Origin: Desulfobacteraceae bacterium
GTDB taxonomy: Bacteria; Desulfobacterota; DSM-4660; Desulfatiglandales; Desulfatiglandaceae
DNA length: 58,538 nucleotides
Assembly: GCA_030611815.1 (NCBI GenBank)
Contig: JAUWPC010000001.1
Location: 1 to 58,538, forward strand
Direction of reading: 5' to 3'
Shown here: one piece after another, positions 26,973 through 34,654 of the stretch
Numbering within the stretch: position 1 is the first letter of the stretch
Layout of the letters: every line of letters begins with the position of its first letter
The notes under the pieces: generated by a model
What the model saw: the letters and a program-made list of their open reading frames with translations, nothing else
Told to the model about the DNA's origin: nothing
The model's database searches: none
Made by a program: the position numbers and the translations under genes

Positions 26973-28136
26973 TTAATCAGCAAGCGTAAAGTCGTCACCC
27001 TTCACAACGGTCATGTAAAAAGCGTCCTGCCAAGTCAGACCGATGTGATTATCCGGGGAGAAGTTAAAGACACCGTGCTGGCCAACAAAGTTTTGGGTTT
27101 TTTCAAGTTCATTCCGAATACCTTCCTTGTCGCAGCCGGCGGCTTTAAGTGCATTCGCCACAAGATAAAGGGCGTCCCAGGCATGCCCGCCAAAAGTGGA
27201 TATGGGCTCATTATATTTAGCCTGGTAGTCTTTATTGTACTTCATTGTAACATCTTTTTGTGTTGATGCCGGCAGTGCTGTAGCGACGACGCAACCGCCA
27301 AGAGGAGAGAGGACGCCTTCCGCAGCCCCAGCCGCCAATTTGATATTTTTACGGCTCCCGAAACCGTGGCTCTGGTAGAAGGGGATACTTGTCATACCAA
27401 GGGCTTTCCAGTTCCGGAGCACTACAACCTGGGTCGGGCCAATGGACCAGTTGACAATTGCCTGGGGAGGATTTCCCTTGATTTTAGTCAATTGCACAGT
27501 CATATCCTGATCCTTAGGGCCATATTTTTCATCTGCAATAATGTCCATCCCATACTTGGGGGCAAGCCGGACCAGCTCCCCGTGTCCACTCTTCCCATAC
27601 CCGGAAGTAACGCTCATGATTGCGATTTTGTTGATGCCGCGCTTTTTGAGGTAGGAGTAAATAGCCTCCACGGCCATGGTGTCCGTCTGGGGTGTCTTGA
27701 AGACCCATTTGCGCTGCTTTTTTGTCTTTGCGTCGTAGACAATCTTGTAACTGGCGGCGCAGGAGACAAGGGGCGTTTTAAGTTTTTTTGCTTCATCCAC
27801 AATTGCAAGAGACGTCCCAGACAAGGAAGGTCCTATTACTGCGCACACTTTATCCTGATTAACCAGTTTTTTAAAGAAAAGCATGGTCTTGGTGGCGTCT
27901 CCCTCAGTGTCGTAAATGATCAGTTCCAATTTTTTTCCATTAATCCCGCCTGCCTTGTTGATCAGCTCAGCCACCATCACTGCCGTCTTTTTTTCCGGGT
28001 CCCCCAAAAAAGATGCGCGCCCGGTTACGGCAAAAAGGGCCCCCACCTTATATGAATCTGCCGCAAATGTTGTGTAAGGGAGGATAAAGGAAAATGCAAT
28101 TAAGGCTCCCAAAAAAATAAACATATGTTTTTTCAT
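26973..28136 (-). CDS. livK: Periplasmic branched-chain amino acid-type binding protein (system B)
   Basis: 387 residues. A cleavable signal peptide is visible (MKKHMFIFLGALIAFSFI, cleavage likely after TTFA). The mature part has the Leu/Ile/Val-binding protein fold of type I periplasmic receptors: YKVGALFAVTGRASFLGDPE, INKAGGINGKKLELI, VCAVIGPSLSGTS and GHAWDALYLVANALKAAG. Such receptors bind amino acids, amides, urea or aromatic acids; the specificity cannot be read here, but the CoA ligase in the same operon suggests a carboxylic acid. It is the first gene of the operon; GGAG precedes the ATG. No second binding protein is found for system A. Confidence 0.93.
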   Translation of the reverse strand: MKKHMFIFLGALIAFSFILPYTTFAADSYKVGALFAVTGRASFLGDPEKKTAVMVAELINKAGGINGKKLELIIYDTEGDATKTMLFFKKLVNQDKVCAVIGPSLSGTSLAIVDEAKKLKTPLVSCAASYKIVYDAKTKKQRKWVFKTPQTDTMAVEAIYSYLKKRGINKIAIMSVTSGYGKSGHGELVRLAPKYGMDIIADEKYGPKDQDMTVQLTKIKGNPPQAIVNWSIGPTQVVVLRNWKALGMTSIPFYQSHGFGSRKNIKLAAGAAEGVLSPLGGCVVATALPASTQKDVTMKYNKDYQAKYNEPISTFGGHAWDALYLVANALKAAGCDKEGIRNELEKTQNFVGQHGVFNFSPDNHIGLTWQDAFYMTVVKGDDFTLAD

Positions 28137-28812
28137 TTTTGATTCTCCTTTGCTTTAAGGTTGATAGTTCATTCTCTTACCTCACTAATTATTATTACAC
28201 CTCCTTCCTCGCTACTCCTGAAATTTTCGATGTAATGTGAACTAAAATCCCCTTATAAGAGCTTCCTTTTTCAGAAACGACAGCTAACCAGCCTGGAACC
28301 CCACGTCAAACAAAACCATGTTTTCAAAATCATAGCATAGAAGAGGGAAATATTACAATTCTTTTTTGACCTGCCGGCATCATCTCTACAGACAACGGCA
28401 GGATGGCAGTGGCTACCTTACCCCGGTCCTCTCCTCTACGAGCTTGAGACCTTCGAGCGTAAGGGAGTCCTTGGACTTCTTACAAGACTATCAATGCTTA
28501 ATGAGGAAGAAATATGAAAAATGATAAGATCAAATTTAGAGTGGAATTTAACCAATTATTTGCAGAAAATGAAATAGGGCAAACCCCCTATTTCCATATA
28601 AGCATAAATTCCTATATGGGGAATCTGTCAGACGTTTTCAGTTGTTGATCGAAGTGTACCCCATTTATGGTATATTTAGTGAGGTCTGCAGTGCTCTTAA
28701 GACCGAGTTTCTTTCGTCACTCTAATTCGTAGGGCGGTTCAGACCTGCCCGACGGATGGCATGCGGGTTTTCAGTGAACCCTGAACCATTGAACAGTTAC
28801 AGAGAGACTATT
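28137..28812. other. Intergenic region upstream of the livK operon, no gene seen
   Basis: About 680 bases with no convincing coding frame. The part near 28137-28250 should hold the livK promoter but no clear -35/-10 pair was picked out. A family B repeat word (GAACCCTGAACC with GAACAGTTAC) is present at 28776-28800, directly before the palindromic element that starts at 28813. Confidence 0.5.
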
Positions 28813-29070
28813 TAGTGTCTGAACGAAAACTAGGATTTTTTGTCAAGGTCAAGGAAGATCAAAATTTTAACCGCAGGAATACATCGGGTATTTTGAGGAT
28901 TAAAATTTTTATCTGACGTCCCGCCGAGATATCGCCATATGGCAATAAAAAGATGCCATATGTCGATATCTATTTTGTGCCATATGCCATATATTGTATA
29001 AAAAATCAATGAGTGTCATATGGCCCAATAGAAGGCGGGAGCGAAAAAGACAGTTTTCGTTCGGGCACTA
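28813..29070. repeat. Palindromic element family C, copy 1 (MITE-like)
   Basis: TAGTGTCTGAACGAAAACT (28813-28831) is the reverse complement, with two mismatches, of the 19 bases at 29052-29070. Inside lies a core (about 28843-28905) shared with copy 2: AAGGTCAAGGAAGAT, then ATTTTAACC, AGGAATAC and GAGGATTAAAAT. No coding frame is present. The right arm ends on the stop codon of the Trm112-like gene. The interior carries an extra hairpin, listed separately. Confidence 0.82.
28928..28970. repeat. Strong hairpin rich in CCATATGGC words
   Basis: GATATCGCCATATGGCA (28928-28944) pairs with 28954-28970 over 17 bases with one mismatch, loop of nine. Further CCATATG words follow to 29023. It lies inside element C copy 1 and has no counterpart in copy 2, so it may be a nested insertion. 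Confidence 0.7.
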
Positions 29071-29241
29071 TTTATCCAGCGGTTTTGCCTCATCAATCAG
29101 CATTATAGGGATGTCATCTTTGATCTCGTATAGTAATTTACATTGATCGCAGATGAGTCCGTCCCCGGCATCAGTGAGATAGATATCCCCTTTGCACTTG
29201 GGGCATGCCAAGATATCGAGCAGTTCTTTACTTATGGCCAT
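29068..29241 (-). CDS. Trm112-like zinc ribbon protein (UPF0434/YcaR family)
   Basis: 57 residues: MAISKELLDILACPKCKG, then LICDQCKLLYEIKDDIPIML, then IDEAKPLD. This is the standard small Trm112 fold with CxxC pairs and the IPIML ending. The ATG at 29241 overlaps the end of the heptosyltransferase gene by ten bases, so the gene is the last of the LPS operon. Relatives often sit beside lpxK and other LPS genes. The stop TAG is the first triplet of the family C right arm. Confidence 0.9.
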   Translation of the reverse strand: MAISKELLDILACPKCKGDIYLTDAGDGLICDQCKLLYEIKDDIPIMLIDEAKPLDK

Positions 29242-30293
29242 TTATCGCTCCTTTCAGTTATCACCTCTCTAACTCCTTCAAAAACCTTGTCCACCGTTAT
29301 CTCCTCCATACATTTCGTATGGTCACACCTCTTTTTGAAACATGGGCTGCACTCAACATCAGCCCTGATGACTTTATGGCCCTTTCCATATGGTCCGGTC
29401 CGCCACGGGGCCGTGGGACCAAACAGGGCAACCACAGGACATCCCATGGCAGCAGCCATGTGCATGGGGCCGGTATCAGTGGTTATGAGGAGCCTGCACC
29501 TGCTATAGAAATAGGCTAATTCTTTTAAATTGGTCTGCCCGGCGAGATTAAGGAACCTGGCCTTCATCATCCCAGTAATATCTCCAATAATTTGTTCATC
29601 CAGGTTGCTCCCCGTAAAAATAACCTCACACCCCATTTCATTTCTGATCCGGTCTGCCAAAATTGCAAACCGCTCAGGGCGCCATAGCTTTGTCCTCCAC
29701 CTGGCAATGGGATTGATGGCCACGAGAGGCTCTTTTTCCATCCCACTGCTCACCAGGATCTGGTCAATCAACCGCCTGTCAGGCCCTGAAACCGGGATAT
29801 GACCATCCCACTTGGCCGAGTCGCACCCCAAAGATTCGGCCACTTTCAAGTAACGATCGATGGCGTGTTGATCATAATCTACTCGTATCGGCCGCTCATT
29901 CAAAAAGAGTCTCGCCCCCTCTCGAGACCCGCTCATGCCTACCTTTCTCTTTCCTTTCGAAAGACCGGCCAGAATGCCGCTTTTTACCAGCCCCTGCAAG
30001 TCAATGATTAGATCGTACTCTCTTGACCGGACATTTTTCAAGAACCGGGCGGCTTCACCAATCACAGGAAAAATGTTCCGGCCCTTGCGCATTTGGTCCT
30101 GCCACGACCTCCTCCGGGATATGATGACCCCACTGATGGCAGGGTGCCCTTCAATGATCCGGGAGGCTGCCTCCTCCACTAACCAGTCAATTCTCGCCTC
30201 GGGGAAGCCTTTTTTGAGTACTTCTAAAAACGGAAGTGTGTGTACCACGTCCCCGATTGCGCTCAATTTTATAATTAGGATATTAACACCCAT
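29232..30293 (-). CDS. waaC: Lipopolysaccharide heptosyltransferase I (GT9 family)
   Basis: 353 residues. Adds the first heptose to Kdo of the inner core from ADP-heptose. N-terminal ILIIKLSAIGDVVHTLPFL is the WaaC/GT9 start; the C-terminal TDTGPMHMAAAMGCPVVALFGPT region (here TDTGPMHMAAAMG) binds the nucleotide sugar; a CSPCFKKRC motif follows. A role as heptosyltransferase I rather than II is inferred because a second, more WaaF-like gene lies upstream. A 24-base palindrome covers the ribosome site and start codon (separate entry). A 156-base gap separates it from gmhB. Confidence 0.88.
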   Translation of the reverse strand: MGVNILIIKLSAIGDVVHTLPFLEVLKKGFPEARIDWLVEEAASRIIEGHPAISGVIISRRRSWQDQMRKGRNIFPVIGEAARFLKNVRSREYDLIIDLQGLVKSGILAGLSKGKRKVGMSGSREGARLFLNERPIRVDYDQHAIDRYLKVAESLGCDSAKWDGHIPVSGPDRRLIDQILVSSGMEKEPLVAINPIARWRTKLWRPERFAILADRIRNEMGCEVIFTGSNLDEQIIGDITGMMKARFLNLAGQTNLKELAYFYSRCRLLITTDTGPMHMAAAMGCPVVALFGPTAPWRTGPYGKGHKVIRADVECSPCFKKRCDHTKCMEEITVDKVFEGVREVITERSDKWP

Positions 30294-30314
30294 GTAAAAA
30301 GTCCTTTTTACATG
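30291..30314. promoter_or_regulatory. Palindrome covering the ribosome site and start codon of waaC
   Basis: CATGTAAAAAG and CTTTTTACATG are perfect inverted repeats with a two-base centre. On the minus strand the mRNA would place AAAGGA and the waaC ATG inside the hairpin, so folding would hide the start. Whether this acts as a control element is inference. Confidence 0.55.
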
Positions 30315-30449
30315 AATTCAGGGATTTAGGGATTCAGGGATTGTGAATTATTATAAGAATTCAGAGCTAAAGACACTATTCCATCCGCAGATCATCGCAG
30401 ATTGCTTAAAGACCCGAAACTTATGGTCAAAACTCAATCCCTAAATCCT

Positions 30450-31046
30450 TCAATCCTTCAATTCCTCAATCCCTAAATCCCTTTTAACAATCCACTTAGC
30501 CGCATCGAGGAGATGATCAGTGGCATGAAAAGGTTTAAAGGACAAATGGGGGAAAACATATTCCAGGTCCCCGAGACCGTAACCAGTCTTGACCAAGATA
30601 CCTTTCAGGCCGGCGTTTCGAGCCAGTTCAATATCAGTGCAGCGATCACCTATGACATAGGAGTTTGCCATGTCAATATCAAAATCTCCGCACGCCATTT
30701 TTATCAACCCGGTTTTGGGCTTTCTGCATTCACAGACCCTGCTGTATTCTGGTAGCTTTCCCTTGGGATAATGGGGACAGAAAAAAATCCCGTCGACCCT
30801 TGCATTGTCTCTTGCTAACAACGCCTTCATATGGTCATGTACCTCATTGACCAGCCCCACTGGGAAATATCCCCGGGCGAGCCCGGACTGGTTTGAAACA
30901 ATGATCACCAAATATCCATAATCGTTCAATAGCCTGATCGCCTCAGCGCTCCCCGGAAGGAGCACAAACCGGCTGATATGATTGATATACCCCATCTGCT
31001 CGTTTATGGTGCCATCCCTGTCTATAAAAACCGCGGGTTTCTTCAA
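30450..31046 (-). CDS. gmhB: D-glycero-beta-D-manno-heptose 1,7-bisphosphate 7-phosphatase
   Basis: 198 residues. HAD-family phosphatase of ADP-heptose synthesis. Motif I FIDRDGTIN, motif II VSNQSGLARG, the zinc loop CPHYP...CECRKP, and motif III/IV KPKTGLI and VIGDRCTDIELA are all present. I choose the TTG at 31046, which follows GGAGGGAGGT and overlaps the stop of waaF (TTGA); the ATG at 31112 would lie deep in waaF. It supplies heptose for the two heptosyltransferases around it. Repeat words of the AATCCCTAAATCC type follow the stop. Confidence 0.92.
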   Translation of the reverse strand: MKKPAVFIDRDGTINEQMGYINHISRFVLLPGSAEAIRLLNDYGYLVIIVSNQSGLARGYFPVGLVNEVHDHMKALLARDNARVDGIFFCPHYPKGKLPEYSRVCECRKPKTGLIKMACGDFDIDMANSYVIGDRCTDIELARNAGLKGILVKTGYGLGDLEYVFPHLSFKPFHATDHLLDAAKWIVKRDLGIEELKD

Positions 31047-32113
31047 TGGACCTCCCTCCGCAACCTCTCCATCGCTTCCCAGACCTCGTCCGACCCTATG
31101 CTCAACATACACCTGTGATCAGTAGGGCATTCAGGTTTCAGGCAAGGCGCGCACTCTATTTCATGCTTTACAATCCTGGTTTTCGGGCCTCGCGGACCTG
31201 TGGCCACATGGTCAGTGGGACCAAATATGGCCACTGTTGGCACACTCAGGGCAGAGGCTATGTGCATAAGGCCTGAATCATTGGTTGCAAAAAAAAGGCA
31301 CCGGCTGATCAGGCCCATGACTACACTCAATGATGTGCGGCCACAGAGGTTCAGGGACTGGTGACCCATTGAACTGCAAACACTGCTGCAAATCTCCTTC
31401 TCCTTGCCGCTCCCAAATATGAGGATCTTGGCCCCCCACTCTTCAACTGCCCTGTCTCCGATCTCTGCAAAACGATCCGGGGGCCACCGTTTCGCCCCTC
31501 CGAAGATCGCGCCAGGGCTCAGGCCCACCAAGAGATCTTGCTCTTTTATTCCCTCTGTGCCGAGTATCCTGTCGGCCGAGTCCTTATCCTCTTGAGAAAC
31601 ATGGATGGTTGGATTACGGCTCTTTGCCTCCCATCCCATTCCCCTCAGGATGGAGAGATAATATGCCGACTGGTGGATTTTAAGGACCTCGTCACTTGGC
31701 ATGATCCTATGCGTAAGCAGAAAACCACGCCCGTCCTTACTATAACCAAGTCGATATTTAACCCCCCCCATATATACCAGAAGGGCCGCTTCAAATGCGT
31801 TTTGGAAGAGGATGGCCAAGTCAAATCCGCCTTTTCGAATCAACCTGATAGCCCTGATCATCTCACCAAGACCGGTGAAAGCCCCCTCCCCTTTCCTGAA
31901 TGTTAATATCCGATCCACTGCGGGATGTTTGCTGAAGATCGGCTCAACCCATGGTTTTGCTAAGACGGTGATGGTGGCGGAAGGGAAATTCTCTTTGACG
32001 GCCTCTAATGCCGGCAGGGTCATCACCGCGTCCCCCACCCAGTTGGTGGCGCGGATAAGGATCCGTTTGACCTTTGCCTTATCAATCTTTTTGCGGGCCA
32101 GGAGTTTAAGCAC
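31043..32113 (-). CDS. waaF: Lipopolysaccharide heptosyltransferase II (GT9 family)
   Basis: 356 residues. Adds the second heptose of the LPS inner core. KRILIRATNWVGDAVMTLPAL near the N-terminus (here RILIRATNWVGDAVM), LLVGLSPGAIFGGAKRWPP and NDSGLMHIASALSVPTVAIFGPT region (here NDSGLMHIASALSVP), and CAPCLKPECP late, are typical of WaaF. The GTG at 32113 overlaps the stop of lpxK by eight bases. Part of the tightly packed envelope operon. Confidence 0.92.
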   Translation of the reverse strand: MLKLLARKKIDKAKVKRILIRATNWVGDAVMTLPALEAVKENFPSATITVLAKPWVEPIFSKHPAVDRILTFRKGEGAFTGLGEMIRAIRLIRKGGFDLAILFQNAFEAALLVYMGGVKYRLGYSKDGRGFLLTHRIMPSDEVLKIHQSAYYLSILRGMGWEAKSRNPTIHVSQEDKDSADRILGTEGIKEQDLLVGLSPGAIFGGAKRWPPDRFAEIGDRAVEEWGAKILIFGSGKEKEICSSVCSSMGHQSLNLCGRTSLSVVMGLISRCLFFATNDSGLMHIASALSVPTVAIFGPTDHVATGPRGPKTRIVKHEIECAPCLKPECPTDHRCMLSIGSDEVWEAMERLRREVH

Positions 32114-33251
32114 GACCGGCTAACCCTCTGCGTTCTGAAAGGCCATTTCTGATTATTCCAAAAATGCCCTCTTGCCCCGGCAAGAAGGCGAATCTAACAG
32201 ACAAATAAGCTAAGTCATTATGCATCGGCGCAGCCGTGGTAAAGGCGAAAGGGGCGATTCTCATCCAGTCTTTTTCCGTTGTAAGAAGGTACCTGGCGCC
32301 AATCCTCTCCTTCATACGGATCAGTTCCCTAATTTCATCCCCATCGAATGGGTAGTGATCTCTGAACCCCTTGAATTGAACCACATCCGCGCCCAATTCG
32401 ATCAAACTCTCTTGAAACTGTTCAGGGTGGGCAATGCCAGCAAAGGCCAATACTCGCGTTCCTCTCAAAAATCCAGGAGTATGAACCTCACCCGAAATGG
32501 GAAAAACCAACTTGTCCGGTATATGATCCGCACAAAAAATGGGTATTGAAGGGAATTTCCCCTTTAGAAATGTTACAATCCTTTGCGTGGAGTGGTCCTT
32601 GGCGTTACTCTTTGCGCTTTGCCCTCTGCTAAACCGTGTAAGGATGAAGGCATCTGCCCTCTCCAACTGACTTAGGGGCTCTCTCAGGGGACCCCATGGA
32701 AGCAGATGGGCGTTTCCAAAAGGCTCCGAGGCGTCTATCAGCACCAGATTAAGATTCCTCTCCAATCCTAAGTGTTGAAATCCGTCATCCAAGATAAAGA
32801 AGTCAGATCCGAATTTTTTATGGGCATACATCCCTGCCAGGTAACGGTTTTTGGAGATCACTACGGGACTTCCCGAAACCTCTCGCGCAAGAAGAAAGGG
32901 CTCATCTCCGGCCATTTGGGAATCTGCATATATATGTTTCCCATCAGATACCTCTAAAACCTCCTGTTTGTATCGCCCTCCGTAGCCCTTCGAAAGAATG
33001 GCCACGCGATGCCCTTCACCGAGCGCCCATTTGGCTAACATTGCGACTGCCGGTGTTTTGCCCGTCCCACCCGAGGTTATATTTCCAACGCTTATGACAA
33101 AGCCTGGAAGAGACTTTCCCCTGAAAATCCCCTTCTCATATGCCTTAAGACGAAACCGGACACCGACGCCATACAAGAGAGAAAAAAAGGCCAGGGGAAG
33201 AGACCATCGGCTGAATCGTCTTTCCTGATGAATCCTGGACCAGTCAGGCAT
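32106..33251 (-). CDS. lpxK: Tetraacyldisaccharide 4'-kinase (lipid A synthesis)
   Basis: 381 residues. Transfers phosphate from ATP to the 4' position of the lipid A precursor on the inner membrane. The N-terminal hydrophobic segment (LPLAFFSLLYGVGVRF) is the membrane anchor; the P-loop GNITSGGTGKTP follows; then LSKGYGGRYK, DDGFQHLGLERNLNLVLIDA (here DDGFQHLGLERNL) and the C-terminal LLTTEKDWMRI. Its ATG overlaps the end of waaA by eight bases. It needs lipid A disaccharide from LpxB, not present here. Confidence 0.94.
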   Translation of the reverse strand: MPDWSRIHQERRFSRWSLPLAFFSLLYGVGVRFRLKAYEKGIFRGKSLPGFVISVGNITSGGTGKTPAVAMLAKWALGEGHRVAILSKGYGGRYKQEVLEVSDGKHIYADSQMAGDEPFLLAREVSGSPVVISKNRYLAGMYAHKKFGSDFFILDDGFQHLGLERNLNLVLIDASEPFGNAHLLPWGPLREPLSQLERADAFILTRFSRGQSAKSNAKDHSTQRIVTFLKGKFPSIPIFCADHIPDKLVFPISGEVHTPGFLRGTRVLAFAGIAHPEQFQESLIELGADVVQFKGFRDHYPFDGDEIRELIRMKERIGARYLLTTEKDWMRIAPFAFTTAAPMHNDLAYLSVRFAFLPGQEGIFGIIRNGLSERRGLAGRA

Positions 33252-34647
33252 CGCTCATGTTTCCCCTCACATAGTCCACAATCCTTTTGAGCGCTCCCCG
33301 ATTATTCTCAACAAACGCCTTTGCCAGCCCCCCCATCCGGGCCCGCATCTCTGCATCTTCCAAGAGCGTTTTCATGGCCTCATGGAGTTCATTTCCGTCC
33401 CGGACCCGCCAGCCTCCACCAGCCTCCAACAGCGCCTCTGACATGGATACAAAATTGCGGGTATGAGGACCGAAAAGGACAACATTGCCACAACTGGCAG
33501 GTTCCAACAGGTTGTGCCCTCCGACAGGGACAAGACTGCCACCGACAAAGCTCACGCTCCCTAACCCGTAAACGCTCCCAAGTTCACCAATCGTATTAAG
33601 AACCAGTACATCATAGACACCATTATTCTCCGATGGCGTATGGCGGGTTGTCCCGCTGAAAGCGGGATTGCGAGTTGCGGGTTGCACTCTGCGCTTTTCG
33701 CTTTTCGCTTTGCGCTTTTCGCTTTGTTCCGAAACCCCGGTCCTCAGAACGGCCTTCAGACCCATACCATTGGTCATTGTCACGATCTCATCGGATCGCC
33801 CTGTGTCTCTCGGGGCAAGGATAAGGCGCAAACGAGGAAAAAGACCGCGGAGCCTTTCAAAAACGTTGAGCAGAATCTCCTCCTCTCCCGGATGGGTGCT
33901 GCCTGCAACCCATAAGGGAGCAGAAGGTTCGAGGGCCAGGATATCAAACCAGTCCTGACGTTCTTCATTACTCATGATTGCCATATCCCGGTCAAACTTG
34001 ATATTCCCCACCGTGATAACCTTCTCCTTGTTCAAACCAACTTGCAAGAGTCTTTCCCTGTCTAAGTCTGATTGCATGAGGCATAATTCGAGTGGGTCAA
34101 ACATCTTCCGGGTGAAGAAGGGAACTCTTGCGTAGGACCTGAAAGTCCGGGGCGAAACACGTCCGTTTACCAGGATGCTTCGTATACCTTTTCTCTTCAA
34201 AGAGCAAAGCAACGCGGGCCAGATATCTGTCTCAATCAGGATGAAAACAGAGGGTTTGACAAACTTGACGATCCTCTGAACAGACCACCACGCATCAACG
34301 GGCATGGTAAGAACTGCCTTGACCTTTACATCTAATTTCTCCCTTGCAATGGCCATCCCGGTAACAGTGGTTACCGTGAAAACTATGTCCTTGTCTGGAA
34401 ATTCAATCTGTAGGCTATCTACTAATGGAATGGCTGAAACAACCTCTCCCACAGAAAGTGCGTGAACCCATATATTTCCCTTGGCAGGGAGGGCCTGAGG
34501 AAGTCTCAACGCAAATCTTTCGCGAGCTCGCTCTACAAGGCCCAGGCTACTTCTACTATCCAAATGCCTCTTCTCTAAAATCCAAATTACGGGCAGGCAG
34601 AAGATAAGGCATATGGTCCAGAGAAAATGGTACAAGAGCATGAACAT
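33244..34647 (-). CDS. waaA: 3-deoxy-D-manno-octulosonic acid transferase, with an in-frame insert
   Basis: 467 residues. Links Kdo to lipid A. N-terminal membrane segment (LLYHFLWTICLIFCLPVIW), acceptor motif WVHALSVGEV, PVDAWWSVQRIVKFVKPSVFI region (here PVDAWWSVQR), WVAGSTHPGEEE, and the C-terminal LGSVSFVGGSLVPVGGHN (donor site) are present. Between the conserved parts, an Arg/Lys/Ser-rich stretch of about 35 residues (coded by 33630-33735) looks foreign: it consists of CGCTTTTCG and GCGGGTTGC words and a CCCGCT/AGCGGG hairpin, typical of this genome's intergenic repeats. The protein is longer than usual by about that amount. Start at ATG 34647 was preferred to 34677, which overlaps the kinase gene further. 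Confidence 0.9.
   Translation of the reverse strand: MFMLLYHFLWTICLIFCLPVIWILEKRHLDSRSSLGLVERARERFALRLPQALPAKGNIWVHALSVGEVVSAIPLVDSLQIEFPDKDIVFTVTTVTGMAIAREKLDVKVKAVLTMPVDAWWSVQRIVKFVKPSVFILIETDIWPALLCSLKRKGIRSILVNGRVSPRTFRSYARVPFFTRKMFDPLELCLMQSDLDRERLLQVGLNKEKVITVGNIKFDRDMAIMSNEERQDWFDILALEPSAPLWVAGSTHPGEEEILLNVFERLRGLFPRLRLILAPRDTGRSDEIVTMTNGMGLKAVLRTGVSEQSEKRKAKSEKRRVQPATRNPAFSGTTRHTPSENNGVYDVLVLNTIGELGSVYGLGSVSFVGGSLVPVGGHNLLEPASCGNVVLFGPHTRNFVSMSEALLEAGGGWRVRDGNELHEAMKTLLEDAEMRARMGGLAKAFVENNRGALKRIVDYVRGNMSDA
33630..33735. repeat. Repeat-like insertion inside waaA
   Basis: About 105 bases made of CGCTTTTCG/CGCTTTGCG words, GCGAGTTGCGGGTTGC, and the perfect hairpin CCCGCT-GAA-AGCGGG at 33652-33666. 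The composition differs from the surrounding gene and matches intergenic words elsewhere (for example CGGGTTACGGGTTGCAGG near 15690). The length is close to a multiple of three, so the frame stays open. Confidence 0.68.
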
Positions 34648-34654
34648 GGCTCGC

